A program made the translations under genes and the position numbers. Below, piece after piece: positions 1 to 8,956 of a stretch of 64,000 nt of DNA. The DNA comes from Pirellulales bacterium (GTDB taxonomy: Bacteria; Planctomycetota; Planctomycetia; Pirellulales; Lacipirellulaceae). The notes beneath the pieces were generated by a model. The model was given only the letters and a program-made list of their open reading frames with translations, was not told the origin of the DNA and made no database searches. The stretch spans positions 62,001 through 126,000 of the forward strand of contig JANQOF010000055.1 in the NCBI GenBank assembly GCA_028279215.1. Reading direction: 5' to 3'. Within the stretch, counting starts at the first letter, position 1. Every line of letters starts with the position of its first letter.

Positions 1-1681
1 AGATGGGCACCTGGTAACGTATGCCGACGCCGGCTTGATCGCCCGGTGCGGATCGACCAGCAGACGGGCCACGAACCTGAAACGCCGCTGCCTCGATGAT
101 GAGTTGCTGATTGTAGTCGGGACCCAACAGGTCGACGCCGCTGGCCAGTCCGTAGGTGTTGTTGCCGGTGGCGTCGAGTGTCGGGTAGCCGGTCAGCGCA
201 TCGCTTTGGAACAAGATGCCAGTGTTGAACAACACGCCACCGAATACGGCCGCCCGAGCCGCTGGCTGGGGGCGATCGAAACCCGCGAAGACGTTGACAT
301 AGGGAAGCAAATTGTAGGGCAGCGGAGTGATAAGTGTATTCTCGACCAACAGCAACACGCCGTCGGCCGTCCGCGCGCTTTCGGGCCCGCGCTGCCCTGC
401 ATTAACGATCACCCGCATCGAGTTGGAAACAAAATTGAGATACCGCCGAGTATAGGAGATGCCAATGTTGTGGTAGCTGCGCGCCGAATCCTTGGTGTCG
501 TTTATGTAGGCGTATCCGGCTTCGAAGTAACCGCCGCGACTTTCGATGAAGGTCGTCGCCCCGTACAACTGTCCAGCATCTTCGTTGAAGAGAAAGGCGT
601 CGGAACTCACTTTGTCGAACGCGGCGAAGAACGTGACGTCGTAATTCGACCAATCGAGCCATGGACTGTTGCGGGCCGGTATCGTAGCCGCGAGGCCGAT
701 CATCGCGTCCTGCATCCAGATGCCGTTTTGGAACAGCAGTGGAACGAGACCCGCGGTAAACGGCAAGTCGAACGCTGCATACTCATCGTTGAAACCTCCG
801 AGAATTTGCCCGAGGTCACCTTCGAAGAACAGCGTGTCGGTGTTGGTGTCGAAGAAGTCGAGATCGTCGATAAACTCGCCGTTCTCGATCCGCATAAAGG
901 AGTTGCCGTCTTGGAATGGCCCCGTGAACATGTGAATCCGTTCGGTGGCCGTAATCCAATAGTCGAGTTCAAGATTCAATCGATGGGCAAACACCGAGCG
1001 ATCCCCGTTCGCCAAGTTATTCTGCGCGTAGGCAATTCGATAATCGCCGTAGATGTAGAACTTCTGCAGCACCAGATTCGTCGGACCGAAGCAATCTTGC
1101 CACTGTGGAACGGGTCCGTTTCGGTAAAACGGAAAGCCCCACTCGACCAATGGATGCTGCACCGGCACTTGGTACTTGCCGCCATAGATGTTCAGCTCGG
1201 CACCCGTGTTCCAAGGAATGTGGTCGTAAATGGGGTCACAACTAAAATCGCCTTGATAGTACGTCGAGAAGTCGGCCTGCCAGTCCGTCGCCGGCGGATG
1301 ATGAATCACATGCCCGGGTGTGGGTTGATTGTCCGCACGCTTCCGAGCCGCATCGTGCTCCAACTCGCATGCCATCGACTCAGCAACGCTCTCGGGAATC
1401 GGTGGCGGGGGAATCGCACCAAACCGAAGCACACTAGGCTGAAAGCCGACATGCGTCCGACAATCCCAAGCAGTACGCAGCGGAAGTCGCTCGTCGTTGA
1501 TAGTAGTAGCGGTTTGATCGGAGGCGCTGCGAGTTTCGCGCATCCCGCCATCGAAACTTGGAGCAGCAAACAATGGTGCTTCGTCCGCTTCGCCAACCGA
1601 CGTCAACACGCACAGCGCGAGCAGCAGGCCGATTCGGCCAACTGCGCGCCGCATCGCATTGCAACGGTTGTTATGGTACAT
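1..1681 (-). CDS. Outer-membrane beta-barrel protein, C-terminus beyond window edge
   Basis: An open minus-strand frame of 560 codons runs off the left edge without a stop, so the protein is 3'-truncated here. The ATG at 1681 is followed in frame by a second ATG at 1654 (MRRAVGRIGLLLALC), which starts a better signal peptide ending near residue 33. The mature part is rich in aromatic residues and alternating beta-strand patterns (for example LNLELDYWITATERIHMF), typical of planctomycete outer-membrane barrels, and has no recognisable enzyme motif. It begins 30 bp after the stop of the multihaem cytochrome gene on the same strand, so the two are probably co-transcribed. Barrel topology is inferred from composition. 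I cannot assign a substrate. It might be a porin partner of the cytochrome. Confidence 0.8.
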   Translation of the reverse strand, partial: MYHNNRCNAMRRAVGRIGLLLALCVLTSVGEADEAPLFAAPSFDGGMRETRSASDQTATTINDERLPLRTAWDCRTHVGFQPSVLRFGAIPPPPIPESVAESMACELEHDAARKRADNQPTPGHVIHHPPATDWQADFSTYYQGDFSCDPIYDHIPWNTGAELNIYGGKYQVPVQHPLVEWGFPFYRNGPVPQWQDCFGPTNLVLQKFYIYGDYRIAYAQNNLANGDRSVFAHRLNLELDYWITATERIHMFTGPFQDGNSFMRIENGEFIDDLDFFDTNTDTLFFEGDLGQILGGFNDEYAAFDLPFTAGLVPLLFQNGIWMQDAMIGLAATIPARNSPWLDWSNYDVTFFAAFDKVSSDAFLFNEDAGQLYGATTFIESRGGYFEAGYAYINDTKDSARSYHNIGISYTRRYLNFVSNSMRVIVNAGQRGPESARTADGVLLLVENTLITPLPYNLLPYVNVFAGFDRPQPAARAAVFGGVLFNTGILFQSDALTGYPTLDATGNNTYGLASGVDLLGPDYNQQLIIEAAAFQVRGPSAGRSAPGDQAGVGIRYQVPI

Positions 1682-1711
1682 GTTCGTCTTGCTGTGCGGG
1701 CGTCTACGGTT

Positions 1712-4423
1712 CTACCGCACGTCGAATTCCACCGAGTATGGGTGCACGTCAATTACACCTTCGTTCATCGCCCTCTGCATTTCGGCGGTAGCACCACAGA
1801 AGTCCATGAAGTAAATCGGTTCGGCGCGGCTCCGCATACGGAAGGTCAGTCGATAGCGGCCAGGTTCGCAAATCAGATCGCCTGGTATTCGATATTTGAC
1901 TTTCTTCTTACCGAGCGGCGCAATCGACCGGCTCTCCATGCGGATGAACGGCGGATGGTTGGTCACCGAGACGGGGATGTTGCCGGGGCGAAGGAACGGC
2001 AATTGATCGATGTCGACGTTGACGGGCAGGTAGAACTCGCGATCGGTTCCAACGGCTCCGGTAATCAAGAACATCGTTTGCAGGTTGAACAATTGCGAAT
2101 CGAACGGCACTCGACCTTGGCGGACGTCGCGCGAGTGAATGTCGCACACGTCACCATAGTGGTCGGTGTAACCTGTCTCCCACAGCCGCTGCCCACGCGG
2201 GCCGATAAGAACCACGTTCGCCCACAGCTGCGGCTGGGCGCCCAACGACGCGGTCGGCAGGTTGTGCCCCGTGTTGGTGTTAGTCACCACGTAATGGAGC
2301 TTGAGCGCGCGGCCGACGCGAGGCTGGGTGTCGAAGAACGGCCCGTCCACGTGCGAACCGTTCTCCATTACCGCCCTGCGAACCTCAGTCTTGCCCGCGA
2401 GCTTTTTGAGATTGTCGTTGATGATCTCACGCGCATCGTAACGGTCGTCGACGTTCGCCCAAATCGGCGGGAACGCAACGCGCAACTCGCCCGCCGCCAG
2501 CCCCTTCTCAAACTCTTTGGTGCCCCATCCGGCACGCCAGTCGAATTGCAGCCACTCCTGGAACTTCCAGCGGTCCGACTTCAAATGAAACGGAAAGATG
2601 CCGGGGTGCGCGATCGAATAGCCCGGGCCGTAGAACAAGTGGTTCGAGTGCTTGACGTGATCGCGTACCTTCTGACCGGCAATTTCGGCGATAGCACAAC
2701 ACTCATAGCCACTCGGCACGCCGGGCACTCTCCCCATGTGGCAGTCTTGGCAAGTCACTCCGGCTTTGCGAGCTGGCGACGCGCGGTACTGCTCCCAAAC
2801 CACCTCGAGCTTGATGCCAGGGTGCACCGCCACCTGATGGCAGCTCGTGCAGTACTCCGAAGCCGAAAGTTGGTCGAAGTAGCGGCCCTCGCGGTGGATC
2901 GGTTGGCCCGGACCTTTTTCCGCCGGCGACGTTTTGACTTTGTACGTTTCCTTGTTGGCAATGACCTCCGCCACGCCAACACCACCCTTCCCGCCATACA
3001 CTGGGGCATACACGTCGCCCGGAATGATGTGCCGCTCGCCGTTGGCCTTGCCGTATCGCTGGTTCACTCGATGGCAGGCAACGCACGTCACGCCTTCGCG
3101 AGCCACCTCGGGCTGATCCCACAGCGGCAAGTCGCGCGGCATGCGCAGGCTTGTGCCTACGGGCGAATGACAGCGCAAGCAGAAGTAGCCAACGGTGCCT
3201 TTGCTGACGTCGGTAATCTTCTGCTCGAACTTTTGGAACATCGGCGACACCGCCGCGTACGCGTGGCTCGAGGCGCTCCACTCGTGATAGATCTTCTCGT
3301 GGCATTTCGCGCAGGTTTTTGCCGAGGGATAGCACCCCTCGGCGTACAGCACCGCGTGAGGATCTTCGCCATCTGGCACTCCTGCGGCGCGGGCCTTCGC
3401 ACGGGCATCTTCCATCGCCTGCGGATCGGAAGGCGAATGGGGGCTGACAGCCGGCGGCGCAAACGGCGATTCTGCTTGCGGTGCAGCGGGTTGCGGAATC
3501 GATTCAGTGGGTGGCGAAAGATTCGCGTTGGGTAATCGCTTTGCCGGCGCTAGAGTCGGCTCAAGCGTTGGGCGTTGGGGAACGGCAGGTGCGGTTGCCC
3601 TCCCCTGCCCGCGCGGCTCGATGGACTCCTGTGTCGCCCGAGGTTGCGGCAGCGTCTCGGGCGACGCTGGCGGCTGCCGAACAACTGGCTGCTCAAAGTT
3701 CGGTTTTGTCGGCTCGGGTGCCGCGGTCTGCGGCGCGATGGGTGCTGGTGCTTCCGTTGGCAGCCGCAACGCGGGGCCGTCCAATCCACCCGTCTCTCGC
3801 TCCTTGGAGTTGTCGCCGGTAGCTCGGCCGACTGCCGATTTCGGAACCGTGCTGTTGACCGGTGGCGGCACCGGCGGCAACTGATTCACATCCCCGCCAG
3901 GTGGCGGCGGCAACAGACGCTTGGGCGCTGGTGCTTGCCTCGGTTCGGGCACCGGACTAGAGGTTGCGGATGTCGACGTTGCCGAGGTCGAGAAATCCTC
4001 GGGCACAAACCAATCACCCGGGTCGATCAACCAACGCTCGCTGTCGCTTCGGGTAAGCGACGTCGCCACGGTCCGTGCCGGGATGTTTTGCGCGACGCGA
4101 ATGCTAGTAATCGAACCTGTCGCAGCGTTGAGCTCCCGCTCGAGCTGGGCCGCAGAAGTGGGACACACCAGCGACACCTGGGCCACGAGCTGCTGGACCT
4201 CCGACTGGCGCTGCAGCTGCTCACGCCGATTAGGTCGCTGCTCGTCGGCGTCGACCACCGAAGTAACCGATCGGCTCGATGCACCGAGCATGCCGCCGGC
4301 GGGCGTCGACGGCGTCATCACCAGCCAGCCGGTGCGTACCATTACCGCAACCAGCAGCGCGGCAATCGCCGCGCGAACAGGTCTTCCTCGACGATGGGGC
4401 TGGGGGGATGCCATCCTTGGCAT
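1712..4423 (-). CDS. Membrane-anchored pentahaem c-type cytochrome (cytochrome c554-like)
   Basis: A 903-residue protein. Residues about 16-36 form one N-terminal membrane anchor. Residues about 130-340 are a long proline/alanine-rich linker, suited to spanning the periplasm. Five CXXCH haem-attachment motifs follow at about residues 371 (CAKCH), 415 (CLRCH), 447 (CVACH), 525 (CTSCH) and 558 (CQDCH). Extra histidines such as HEWSASSHAYA may be distal ligands. The arrangement resembles the cytochrome c554/multihaem nitrite-reductase superfamily, but I cannot identify a catalytic haem, so electron transfer is safer than a named reaction. The roughly 300 residues after the last haem look like a beta-rich domain. 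It precedes an outer-membrane barrel gene by 30 bp. A second ATG three codons in (4414) is an alternative start. No strong ribosome binding site is visible for either. Confidence 0.88.
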   Translation of the reverse strand: MPRMASPQPHRRGRPVRAAIAALLVAVMVRTGWLVMTPSTPAGGMLGASSRSVTSVVDADEQRPNRREQLQRQSEVQQLVAQVSLVCPTSAAQLERELNAATGSITSIRVAQNIPARTVATSLTRSDSERWLIDPGDWFVPEDFSTSATSTSATSSPVPEPRQAPAPKRLLPPPPGGDVNQLPPVPPPVNSTVPKSAVGRATGDNSKERETGGLDGPALRLPTEAPAPIAPQTAAPEPTKPNFEQPVVRQPPASPETLPQPRATQESIEPRGQGRATAPAVPQRPTLEPTLAPAKRLPNANLSPPTESIPQPAAPQAESPFAPPAVSPHSPSDPQAMEDARAKARAAGVPDGEDPHAVLYAEGCYPSAKTCAKCHEKIYHEWSASSHAYAAVSPMFQKFEQKITDVSKGTVGYFCLRCHSPVGTSLRMPRDLPLWDQPEVAREGVTCVACHRVNQRYGKANGERHIIPGDVYAPVYGGKGGVGVAEVIANKETYKVKTSPAEKGPGQPIHREGRYFDQLSASEYCTSCHQVAVHPGIKLEVVWEQYRASPARKAGVTCQDCHMGRVPGVPSGYECCAIAEIAGQKVRDHVKHSNHLFYGPGYSIAHPGIFPFHLKSDRWKFQEWLQFDWRAGWGTKEFEKGLAAGELRVAFPPIWANVDDRYDAREIINDNLKKLAGKTEVRRAVMENGSHVDGPFFDTQPRVGRALKLHYVVTNTNTGHNLPTASLGAQPQLWANVVLIGPRGQRLWETGYTDHYGDVCDIHSRDVRQGRVPFDSQLFNLQTMFLITGAVGTDREFYLPVNVDIDQLPFLRPGNIPVSVTNHPPFIRMESRSIAPLGKKKVKYRIPGDLICEPGRYRLTFRMRSRAEPIYFMDFCGATAEMQRAMNEGVIDVHPYSVEFDVR

Positions 4424-4709
4424 GACGTGCCGATCGTTCCAATCAATGCAACCGGCCGCCCTTCATCCATGACCGAGCGTCCACCGGCAGCTAGCACGGC
4501 GCGCAAAACCACCCGCGCAGCCGTTCACCGTGTACATCGACCGTCACAATTCGTTCCGTGCCGCTTTTCCGCTACGGTCGGCAGAGTCTGTGGAGGGATT
4601 AGGGACCGCCCGATTGGAACAGCTTGACAAGATACCAAGACGAAACGCGATTCGCCGCAACCCGAGAGAAGCTACGCTATGCTAAATCACCAACGCAGCT
4701 GCATACGAA
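4424..4709. other. Intergenic region between cytochrome start and PEP-CTERM terminator
   Basis: About 290 bp between the minus-strand cytochrome start and the terminator of the next minus-strand gene. It should hold the cytochrome promoter. I see no convincing gene, repeat or palindrome in it. Confidence 0.5.
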
Positions 4710-4740
4710 AAGCGGGATCGAGCAAAACTCGACCCCGCTT
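4710..4740 (-). terminator. Rho-independent terminator of the first PEP-CTERM gene
   Basis: A 13-bp stem with one G-T pair (AAGCGGGATCGAG / CTCGACCCCGCTT) and a CAAAA loop. Read on the minus strand it is followed by TTTTCG. It lies 50 bp after the stop of the PEP-CTERM gene that ends at 4790. Confidence 0.85.
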
Positions 4741-4789
4741 GTGGGTTTCAAATTGTTCATCCTCGCGGATGCTTGTGCGTAAGCCGTGC

Positions 4790-5833
4790 TTACTTGCGGC
4801 GGGCTAAGCCCACCAGGCCGACCAACGCCAAGCTGGCCAGAGCCACGGTCGATGGCTCGGGAATCTTGGCCGAGAACGTGTACTGCAACAGGCCATCCGG
4901 GTCGCCTGTGGCGGTGATTTCGATATCGCCCATGATCATGGTGCCACGAGCAAGGTCGCCGAAAGGCCCGTCCATCACCAAGTCGTACTTGCCTTCGCCA
5001 CTGCCCGGCTGCAGGAAGACGTCGATTTCCGGAAGGTTATCGGTCACCACGTTGCTAATGGTTTGCAGGTCGCCGAAAGCACCCTCGCCATCATTGAATA
5101 CCATGATCGCATCAGGAACGATTGCGGGACCACCATTGCGATTGTTAAATGCTTCCTGAAGTTCTGCGGACAGATCGGAACCCGAAACAGGCATTCCAGC
5201 AAGAACGGGATCGCCGCCGATAGTTCCACCGAAGCTCAGGGTGAATGGAGTGATTGGCTCGGACGGCGGTTGTCCACCACCTTCTGGGTTGAACGATGCC
5301 GAACCGGTAATCTCCAACGAAGCTGCGGTTACGCCGTCCCAACCAACAAAGATCTGACCAAACTCGAACGGGTAATCAGAGTACGTGGTACGAGGATCGT
5401 CGTCCGTCAGCGGAGCCGCCTTCGATACGATAATGCCCTGAAGGTCGCCTGGTGCTCCCGCGTCCTGATTCGTAGCGAAAACAGGTTGGTTGTTGGTGAT
5501 GATTGGGTTTGGATTGATGTCCACTTCTGGACTGGCACCAGCAGTGTAGCCACCGCCCGCGTCAGTGAGGTCGTTCAACGCAATATCCAGCGCCATGTTG
5601 AGGAAGTCGCGCTCCCCTGCACCGGGCGTTGGGTCAATGTTCAAGCCAAGTTGGTAGATGATGTCACTACCGAAGTTTTGATCGATCGGCGGGATTGGAT
5701 TGATTGGATTGAAACCGCTGTCAAACGCCCCCAATACTTCAACGCTCAAACCGATGTTTCCGGCGTTTGCAACGGGCACCGAAAATGCAGCCAAGCAAGC
5801 AACCGCCAAAGTAATCTTCTTTGCTTTGATCAT
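4790..5833 (-). CDS. PEP-CTERM protein, paralogue A
   Basis: A 347-residue exported protein. The ATG at 5833 is preferred over an upstream start at 5926 because AAGGA lies 8 nt before it and it begins a canonical signal peptide (MIKAKKITLAVACLAAF, cleavage near VANA-G). The C-terminus has the exosortase signal: IPEPSTVALASLALVGLVGLARRK. The core, about residues 55-180, is strongly similar to the next upstream gene (shared motifs GERDFLNMAL, SPEVD-NPNPIIT-NQPVF, GAPGDLQGII-SKA-PL, YPF-FGQIFV-WDG), so the two are tandem duplicates. No catalytic motif is visible. A beta-rich surface or extracellular-matrix protein is likely. It is closed by the hairpin at 4710-4740. Confidence 0.88.
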   Translation of the reverse strand: MIKAKKITLAVACLAAFSVPVANAGNIGLSVEVLGAFDSGFNPINPIPPIDQNFGSDIIYQLGLNIDPTPGAGERDFLNMALDIALNDLTDAGGGYTAGASPEVDINPNPIITNNQPVFATNQDAGAPGDLQGIIVSKAAPLTDDDPRTTYSDYPFEFGQIFVGWDGVTAASLEITGSASFNPEGGGQPPSEPITPFTLSFGGTIGGDPVLAGMPVSGSDLSAELQEAFNNRNGGPAIVPDAIMVFNDGEGAFGDLQTISNVVTDNLPEIDVFLQPGSGEGKYDLVMDGPFGDLARGTMIMGDIEITATGDPDGLLQYTFSAKIPEPSTVALASLALVGLVGLARRK

Positions 5834-6090
5834 CCGAGAATCCTTAAGGTCAAGTAACTGTGATGTGAAATTTTGCCGTGGAAAATCTTGGTGCGCTACG
5901 CAAGTAGTAGCACCGCAAATGGACACAGCCGATTTGCTGGCTGTGTCATGACTTACAGTTCACTAGACCTCGTTTTCCTGACTTTCGACCAAATGTTGTA
6001 GCCACGACGGGCGACCGGGCAGCGTTTCTCGTCCTCGAGAAGCGAGTCACCTCGCGTTGTTGTAATGAGTACTCGAATCAAAACGAAAAA

Positions 6091-6151
6091 ACTCCAACAA
6101 CCAAGAAACCCTCCCCGCTGGCGCGGAAGAAGCTTCCTTGATTGTTGGAGT
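6091..6151 (-). terminator. Terminator-like hairpin upstream of paralogue A
   Basis: Arms 6091-6105 (ACTCCAACAACCAAG) and 6137-6151 (CTTGATTGTTGGAGT) pair over 15 bp with one mismatch around a 31-nt loop. Read on the minus strand the stem is followed by a run of six T, then CG and four more T, which favours termination. Because a perfect terminator already ends the upstream gene at 6352-6380, this one may close a short separate transcript or act as a leader attenuator. Confidence 0.55.
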
Positions 6152-6351
6152 CTACAGTAGTTCTTACTCTTGCGAGATTAGTTGCAAATCACTTTTAGTA
6201 GATTAACTAGCAGTAACGCCGAATGCAACCATCTTTTGGGAAATTTCGACGAACTTTTTTCCGATGATACTCCAAAGCTAGAAAATAAGATACTTTTGGA
6301 AAACGCTGGATCCGTTCCTGTGGGACGACCACGCCAAGCTTACAATGAAAA

Positions 6352-6380
6352 CACCCTAGCCGATCGAGTCGGCTAGGGTG
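6352..6380 (-). terminator. Rho-independent terminator of paralogue B
   Basis: A perfect 12-bp stem CACCCTAGCCGA / TCGGCTAGGGTG with loop TCGAG, followed on the minus strand by TTTTCATTG. It lies 28 bp past the stop of the PEP-CTERM gene ending at 6409. Confidence 0.88.
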
Positions 6381-6408
6381 CACCTAATTCTACTCTTTGG
6401 TCGGCCAA

Positions 6409-7470
6409 TCAGCCGTTGCGGCGGGCGAACCCAACCAAACCGACAAAGGCCAAAACACTCAAAGCCACGGTGGAAGGCTCAGGAACGGTCGCCTTCACCT
6501 GATAGAACAAGCTACCATAGTTGGTCACGACCTCAAGATCGTAGCTGACCAGTGTGCCAAGCGGCAGCCCTTGAGTTGCTGCCACGTCAAGGAACAGATC
6601 GATGTCCGATACTGAACCATCCTCAGCACCAACAGCCGGGTCTGGGAAGACTGGGTGCGACTCATTCGACTTGATCAAATCAAGCACGGTCAAATCGCCT
6701 GCGTCTGGGCTCGTCGAAACCGAAATCGCGCCGAACCGGCTTCCGGAGAGATCTGCAAACGCCCCCTGCAGAGTTACCATTTCTGGGTTTTGATCGTCAG
6801 ACGAGTCACCCATACCCGTAAAGGCGTCATCGTTCACGGCACCAACAAGCTCGACTGGTTCAACGCCGCTACCGAATGGAACTACGAACGGTTCGAATTC
6901 TTCAGACGAAGGCTGCTCACCTGTCAGCAAGTTAAAGCTAGAAGCACCGGTGATGGTCAGCTCTGTCGGCTGGCCATCCCACTGCACGAAGATCTGACCA
7001 AAGGTAAACGGGTATCCGTCAAAGGTTGTCCTCGGATCGGTGTCGCCCAACGGAACCGCCTTCGAGAGGATGATTCCTTGCAAATCTCCGGGGGCCCCTT
7101 GATCGCCGTTAAGATTAAACACTGGCTGATTGTCAGTGATGATCGGGTTAGGATTGACGTCCACCTCTGGGCTTGGCTGCGCCAAGTACCCACCACCAAC
7201 ATCAACCAGGTTGCCCAAACCGACGTTGAGGGCCATGTTCAAGAAGTCCCGCTCGCCATCACCAGGCGTTGGGGCGAAAGCAAGATCCATCACAAGGATG
7301 ACGGGCTCACCTTGGTTTTCCGATATGTCAGGGATCGGAACAGGGTTGAAGTTCGTGTCGAACGCACCGCTGGGTACGGCTGAAAGGCCCAACGTCCCTG
7401 CCAATGCTTGAACTTGCAGCAGCATAACTGCCATGGCAGACAGTGAGGCTAACTTCACGGTCCTACTCAT
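6409..7470 (-). CDS. PEP-CTERM protein, paralogue B
   Basis: A 353-residue exported protein. The start at 7470 has AGGGAG a few bases upstream and begins a signal peptide (MSRTVKLASLSAMAVMLLQ, cleavage near ALA-G). The C-terminus carries the sorting motif VPEPSTVALSVLAFVGLVGF followed by ARRNG. It shares the whole central block of paralogue A, including SPEVDVNPNPIIT, GAPGDLQGIILSKA and FGQIFVQWDG, but the region after about residue 180 diverges, with an extra acidic segment (DDAFTGMGDSSDDQNPE). There is no catalytic motif. It is a tandem duplicate with its own terminator at 6352-6380, so it is probably transcribed independently. Confidence 0.88.
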   Translation of the reverse strand: MSRTVKLASLSAMAVMLLQVQALAGTLGLSAVPSGAFDTNFNPVPIPDISENQGEPVILVMDLAFAPTPGDGERDFLNMALNVGLGNLVDVGGGYLAQPSPEVDVNPNPIITDNQPVFNLNGDQGAPGDLQGIILSKAVPLGDTDPRTTFDGYPFTFGQIFVQWDGQPTELTITGASSFNLLTGEQPSSEEFEPFVVPFGSGVEPVELVGAVNDDAFTGMGDSSDDQNPEMVTLQGAFADLSGSRFGAISVSTSPDAGDLTVLDLIKSNESHPVFPDPAVGAEDGSVSDIDLFLDVAATQGLPLGTLVSYDLEVVTNYGSLFYQVKATVPEPSTVALSVLAFVGLVGFARRNG

Positions 7471-7671
7471 TAGAATCTCCCTCTACTGTTGATTTCATTA
7501 ACTCTTGTATAATCGTCCTGAGCTGCGTTGATACGCCTGGAACACCCAGCACCACGATCTCATCTACCGCTACCGCAGAGCCTCTGTACACCCTATCCGA
7601 ATAACAGCAACAACTAGCTTCTTTTCACTAGCAAATTCTTCCATTATTCGCACCGTAGTGCTCCGTCTTCA

Positions 7672-8589
7672 CTAACGGCGACGACGGACACCGACCACGC
7701 CGACGCCAACCGCCAACGCCACGATTGCCAAGGTCGATGGTTCAGGAATCTCCGTTGCTGCAGCAACAAGCGAACCAGCACCACTGAAAGTCACCATGCC
7801 ACTCGCTGCTCCGAAGTTGAAGAGCACTGAGTTGAAGTCGTCGAGGTCGGTGTTGGCATCTCCATCGAAGTTACCCAACGTCCAGGTCGTACCAGAGCCG
7901 AAGTTGAACAATACGGTGTTGAAGTCGTCGAGACTGACAGTGCCCATCAGGTCGGCATCACCATCAGTGGCGGTGTACGAGTAGGTCCCGGCAACACCAA
8001 GCTGGTCTTTATAAGTACCACCTTGACCAATGGCTCCATGGGTCGAACCGGCCTCGCCGACAGCGTCGTACGCTCCACCAATGCCGATCGAAGTCGTCAA
8101 GCTCGAACTTGTGAGCCTCTCAGTCGTGATGGTGAGCGCTTCTTTTACAGCCCCATCGGTGAAGTACACGCTCCCAAGAGACGCAAACACGTTGGTTGGG
8201 TCGACACCAACCTGGACACCGATAAAATCGCCATCTCCGTCGGCCGACTCGTCGACACCTGGATCGAAGGTCGAGTTACCCGGAGTGTTCTGATCGAAGT
8301 TGCCAGCGTTGGCAGCCGCAGCCGAAGCACTAAGGCCGCCCGAAAGATCGAAGCCAATGTCAAGGCCAGTCGAAGCACCGTTTACGCCCATGTTGTCGCC
8401 AGAGGACGGGGTGTCGAACATAGTCTCATCGGGATCAATCCCGATCGTCCATGTCAAACCGCCGTTACCAGCGAGCGTCGGAGTACTACCACCACCAACC
8501 AGATCAACAGTCAGACCGGGCTGAGCCATCACAGGTGCTGCCAGCAGGGCACAGAAGGAAAATAAGCAAGCAATTTTGGTCCAGGACAT
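7672..8589 (-). CDS. PEP-CTERM protein with dockerin-like repeat doublet
   Basis: A 305-residue exported protein. The ATG at 8589 is chosen because GGAGAGATAGTA precedes it and it opens a signal peptide (MSWTKIACLFSFCALLA, cleavage near VMA-Q). Near the C-terminus two Asp-rich loops, each about 22 residues, follow the dockerin type I pattern (DGDADLMGTVSLDDFNTVL and GDANTDLDDFNSVLFNFG), probably binding calcium. The end is a PEP-CTERM signal (IPEPSTLAIVALAVGVGVVG then VRRRR). The middle is Gly/Ser/Thr-rich and shows no enzyme motif. Probably an exosortase-anchored surface protein. A cohesin partner is not visible in the window. Confidence 0.88.
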   Translation of the reverse strand: MSWTKIACLFSFCALLAAPVMAQPGLTVDLVGGGSTPTLAGNGGLTWTIGIDPDETMFDTPSSGDNMGVNGASTGLDIGFDLSGGLSASAAAANAGNFDQNTPGNSTFDPGVDESADGDGDFIGVQVGVDPTNVFASLGSVYFTDGAVKEALTITTERLTSSSLTTSIGIGGAYDAVGEAGSTHGAIGQGGTYKDQLGVAGTYSYTATDGDADLMGTVSLDDFNTVLFNFGSGTTWTLGNFDGDANTDLDDFNSVLFNFGAASGMVTFSGAGSLVAAATEIPEPSTLAIVALAVGVGVVGVRRRR

Positions 8590-8671
8590 TACTATCTCTC
8601 CACCCTCGTTGATTGAAAGACGATTTCTAGATCGGGTCAACAAAGTTTGCCTCGTCATTGGTGCAACGGCC

Positions 8672-8808
8672 GCTTGGCCACTCCTCTTCTACGGGGAACT
8701 TTCAGCTGTGCCCCGCATGCGCGGGACTAGAGTTCGGGTGCGAGTGCTAAACTGCTTGGTAACCGAACCGCTGAAACATTGCCCGTAGAAGATGAGTGGT
8801 GGTCAAGC
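8672..8808 (-). ncRNA. Candidate structured element (three-way junction) in an intergenic region
   Basis: A long imperfect inverted repeat: 8672-8706 (GCTTGGCCACTCCTCTTCT then ACGGGGAACTTTCAGC) pairs with 8770-8808 (GCTGAAACATTGCCCGTAG then AAGATGAGTGGTGGTCAAGC). Inside are two further hairpins: CCCGC-ATGC-GCGGG at 8712-8725, and an outer pair GTTCGG near 8732 with CCGAAC ending at 8768. There is no T-run on either side, so it is not a simple terminator. It lies 83 bp upstream of the PEP-CTERM start at 8589. It could be a 5' leader structure, a small RNA or a miniature mobile element. Function is inference. Confidence 0.45.
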
Positions 8809-8956
8809 TGAAACGAACGCAGAAAAACTGCGAACCTTCCAGTCCGAGCCAATAACACAACTACTTGGCGACCACCAAACGGGCAGCGAGTTCAATGGTC
8901 AACACGGACGCATTATGCTAGGGCGTTTCTAGACTGTCAAGCAGTTTCCTCGACGT

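Noticed and set aside
35..3535. A plus-strand open frame of 1166 codons
   Set aside because: It lies opposite two well-supported minus-strand genes (outer-membrane barrel and multihaem cytochrome), has no family motif and an unnatural composition rich in Arg, His and Val. It is an antisense artefact of codon use.
6182..6376. Possible 64-residue plus-strand peptide gene between the PEP-CTERM paralogues
   Set aside because: Its end runs into the terminator hairpin of the opposite strand, it has no ribosome binding site and no recognisable motif.
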